From Cytobacillus gottheilii (GTDB lineage: Bacteria; Bacillota; Bacilli; Bacillales; Cytobacillaceae): DNA of 64,000 bases. The notes below the pieces were generated by a model that saw only the letters and a program-made list of their open reading frames with translations, made no database searches and was not told where the DNA came from. Both the position numbers and the translations under genes were made by a program. The DNA lies in the NCBI RefSeq assembly GCF_900166665.1, contig NZ_LT800494.1:3632708-3696707 (forward strand). The letters are read 5' to 3'. This document shows, in pieces, positions 63,035 through 64,000 of this stretch (positions are counted from its first letter, which is position 1; each line of letters opens with the position of its first letter).

Positions 63035-63086
63035 GGTGCCTGACCCCCGCTGCGTTAAAGCTTTAACGCAGCGGGGGTCAGGCACC
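63035..63086. repeat. Dispersed palindromic repeat, copy 6
   Basis: Perfect palindrome, arms GGTGCCTGACCCCCGCTGCG around AAAGCTTT. A partial copy AACGGTGCC lies at 63020. Between the His/Cys-rich gene and the LytTR gene. Confidence 0.9.
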
Positions 63087-63101
63087 ATAAATTTTATTCT
63101 A

Positions 63102-63836
63102 TTACTTTTCCCAAACCTTTTGCAACCCTTTAAGAAAACGGGCAGATGAATAACAAACCTCTCCATTAACCATCGTAATCTCACGTGTTTTTTTATCTAT
63201 AGCCGAAATATTTTCGATGTTGACGACAAAGGAATTGTGGCAGCGATAGAAATCTGCACTATTCTCTTCTATTTCCTTTAACTTTCCGTAAAATTCTACC
63301 TGCCTGGAATCAGTATGCATAATAATTTTATGCAGTTTGGAACTTGTTTCAAAGAATAGTATATTGTCGTAATCCTCGCTGATCACCTTATCGCCGTTTT
63401 TAATCTGAAATCGTTTTTTCGCCTCATTACTGCCAGACAAGTGACGTTCATTCGCCGTCACGATACAATCGATGACACGCTTCTGTAAATCCGTAAAATC
63501 GTCTTTGATAATATAGTCTAGTGCTTCCACTTTATATAAAAACGTCAAATAGGTAAGCTCTGAATGCGTGGTAACAAAGACAATCGATCCTCTTGCATCG
63601 TATTTTCTAATTTCAGCCCCTAACACGATCCCGCTTTTTTCATGCTTTAAATCCACGTCAAGAAAATACAATCCAGTGACCTTGTTAGACTTTACATAAT
63701 CGATAATTTCATCTGGGTTATCGGTAGAAAGGGTGATTCTCATATCTAATTGTTCGATCATAATATAGTTTTTGATATAGTTTGTGATTTTTTCCTTTTG
63801 CTGTTGATCATCTTCACAAATAAAAATATCCAGCAT
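63102..63836 (-). CDS. LytTR response regulator (AgrA-like)
   Basis: This 244-residue protein has a receiver domain (about 1-125, MLDIFICEDDQQQKEKITNY, with phospho-Asp in YFLDVDL and the Lys/Thr switch VTTHSE) and a LytTR DNA-binding domain (about 140-244, with FYRCHNSFVVNIENISAIDK). This matches AgrA of peptide-pheromone systems. The histidine kinase gene lies just upstream. No pheromone gene was seen in the window. Confidence 0.9.
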   Translation of the reverse strand: MLDIFICEDDQQQKEKITNYIKNYIMIEQLDMRITLSTDNPDEIIDYVKSNKVTGLYFLDVDLKHEKSGIVLGAEIRKYDARGSIVFVTTHSELTYLTFLYKVEALDYIIKDDFTDLQKRVIDCIVTANERHLSGSNEAKKRFQIKNGDKVISEDYDNILFFETSSKLHKIIMHTDSRQVEFYGKLKEIEENSADFYRCHNSFVVNIENISAIDKKTREITMVNGEVCYSSARFLKGLQKVWEK

Positions 63837-63850
63837 ATGTATTCCTCCGT

Positions 63851-64000
63851 CTAATCAGCAATCTCTAATTCCTGAAAAAACATTCTTCCCTTTATTTTCG
63901 TCTCCAGTGTCACATTTTCACATTTAGAGACGATTTCCTTTAAATTACTTAAACCTAACCCTCTGTTTTCCCCTTTGGTCGAATATCCTTGCTGGAATAC
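63851..64000 (-). CDS. AgrC-like sensor histidine kinase, C-terminal part
   Basis: The last 49 codons of a kinase gene, cut by the window edge: the GHKL ATPase G2-box GENRGLGLSNLKEIV is visible. It ends 14 bases before the LytTR regulator, so the two are one operon and form a two-component system of AgrCA type. Confidence 0.75.
   Translation of the reverse strand, partial: VFQQGYSTKGENRGLGLSNLKEIVSKCENVTLETKIKGRMFFQELEIAD

Overview
The window looks like the chromosome of a low-GC, spore-forming member of the Bacillaceae. The evidence is AT-rich intergenic DNA, strong AGGAGG-type ribosome binding sites with frequent TTG/GTG starts, LicT/RAT antitermination, RNase J, CstR/CsoR-type and Zur-type operators, YdhK, YitT and YetF family proteins, and a manganese-oxidase (mnx) locus known from marine Bacillus spores. 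No rRNA, tRNA, insertion sequence, prophage or CRISPR array was seen. Most of the window is ordinary accessory chromosome with short operons and several decayed genes.

Layout. 0-10 kb: a zinc alcohol dehydrogenase; a beta-glucoside operon (bglP-bglH-licT, minus strand) with promoter and RAT/terminator; an AraC regulator divergent from a small protein plus SDR operon; an alpha/beta-hydrolase pseudogene. 10-16 kb: DHA2 exporter, His-rich copper-type protein and CopZ, each with a CsoR-like operator upstream; Lrp regulator; metallo-hydrolase and SnoaL-like pair. 16-38 kb: a mixed region with an AAA ATPase, asnA, YetF, an RNase J paralogue, a small SET-domain protein, aldo/keto reductase, many small membrane or zinc-ribbon proteins, an ACR3/BASS transporter, a MarR-nitroreductase-monooxygenase operon, TrmB/LysE divergent pair and YdhK.

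39.5-44.2 kb is a Zur-type zinc-uptake locus: a ZinT-like lipoprotein, ZnuA, then ZnuC and ZnuB. The ZinT and ZnuA proteins share a His/Trp-rich repeat domain that occurs three times. 45.6-45.9 kb holds a HesB/IscA-like gene whose conserved Cys codon is an in-frame TGA followed by a SECIS-like hairpin, so it is a candidate selenoprotein. 47.4-52.3 kb is a reactive-sulfur detoxification locus (CstR repressor, four rhodanese domains in small proteins or fusions, TauE, TusA, persulfide dioxygenase, DsrE) with several CstR-type palindromes. 52.7-54.3 kb is a paired SMR exporter with a divergent LysR regulator.

54.4-62.9 kb is a manganese-oxidase locus: SCO-type copper chaperone, a 1224-residue multicopper oxidase (MnxG), two small partner proteins (MnxF/MnxE type), a 261-residue protein, two paralogous membrane proteins, a divergent gene and a His/Cys-rich protein. 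Several of the small proteins appear to share an Sm-like beta pattern. The window ends in an AgrA-like LytTR response regulator and the C-terminus of its histidine kinase.

Dispersed palindromes with arms GGTGCCTGACCC occur six times, always between genes. The strongest candidates for something new are the HesB-like TGA gene, the HWHWY zinc domain, and the Mn-oxidase neighbourhood with its repeat-rich His/Cys protein.
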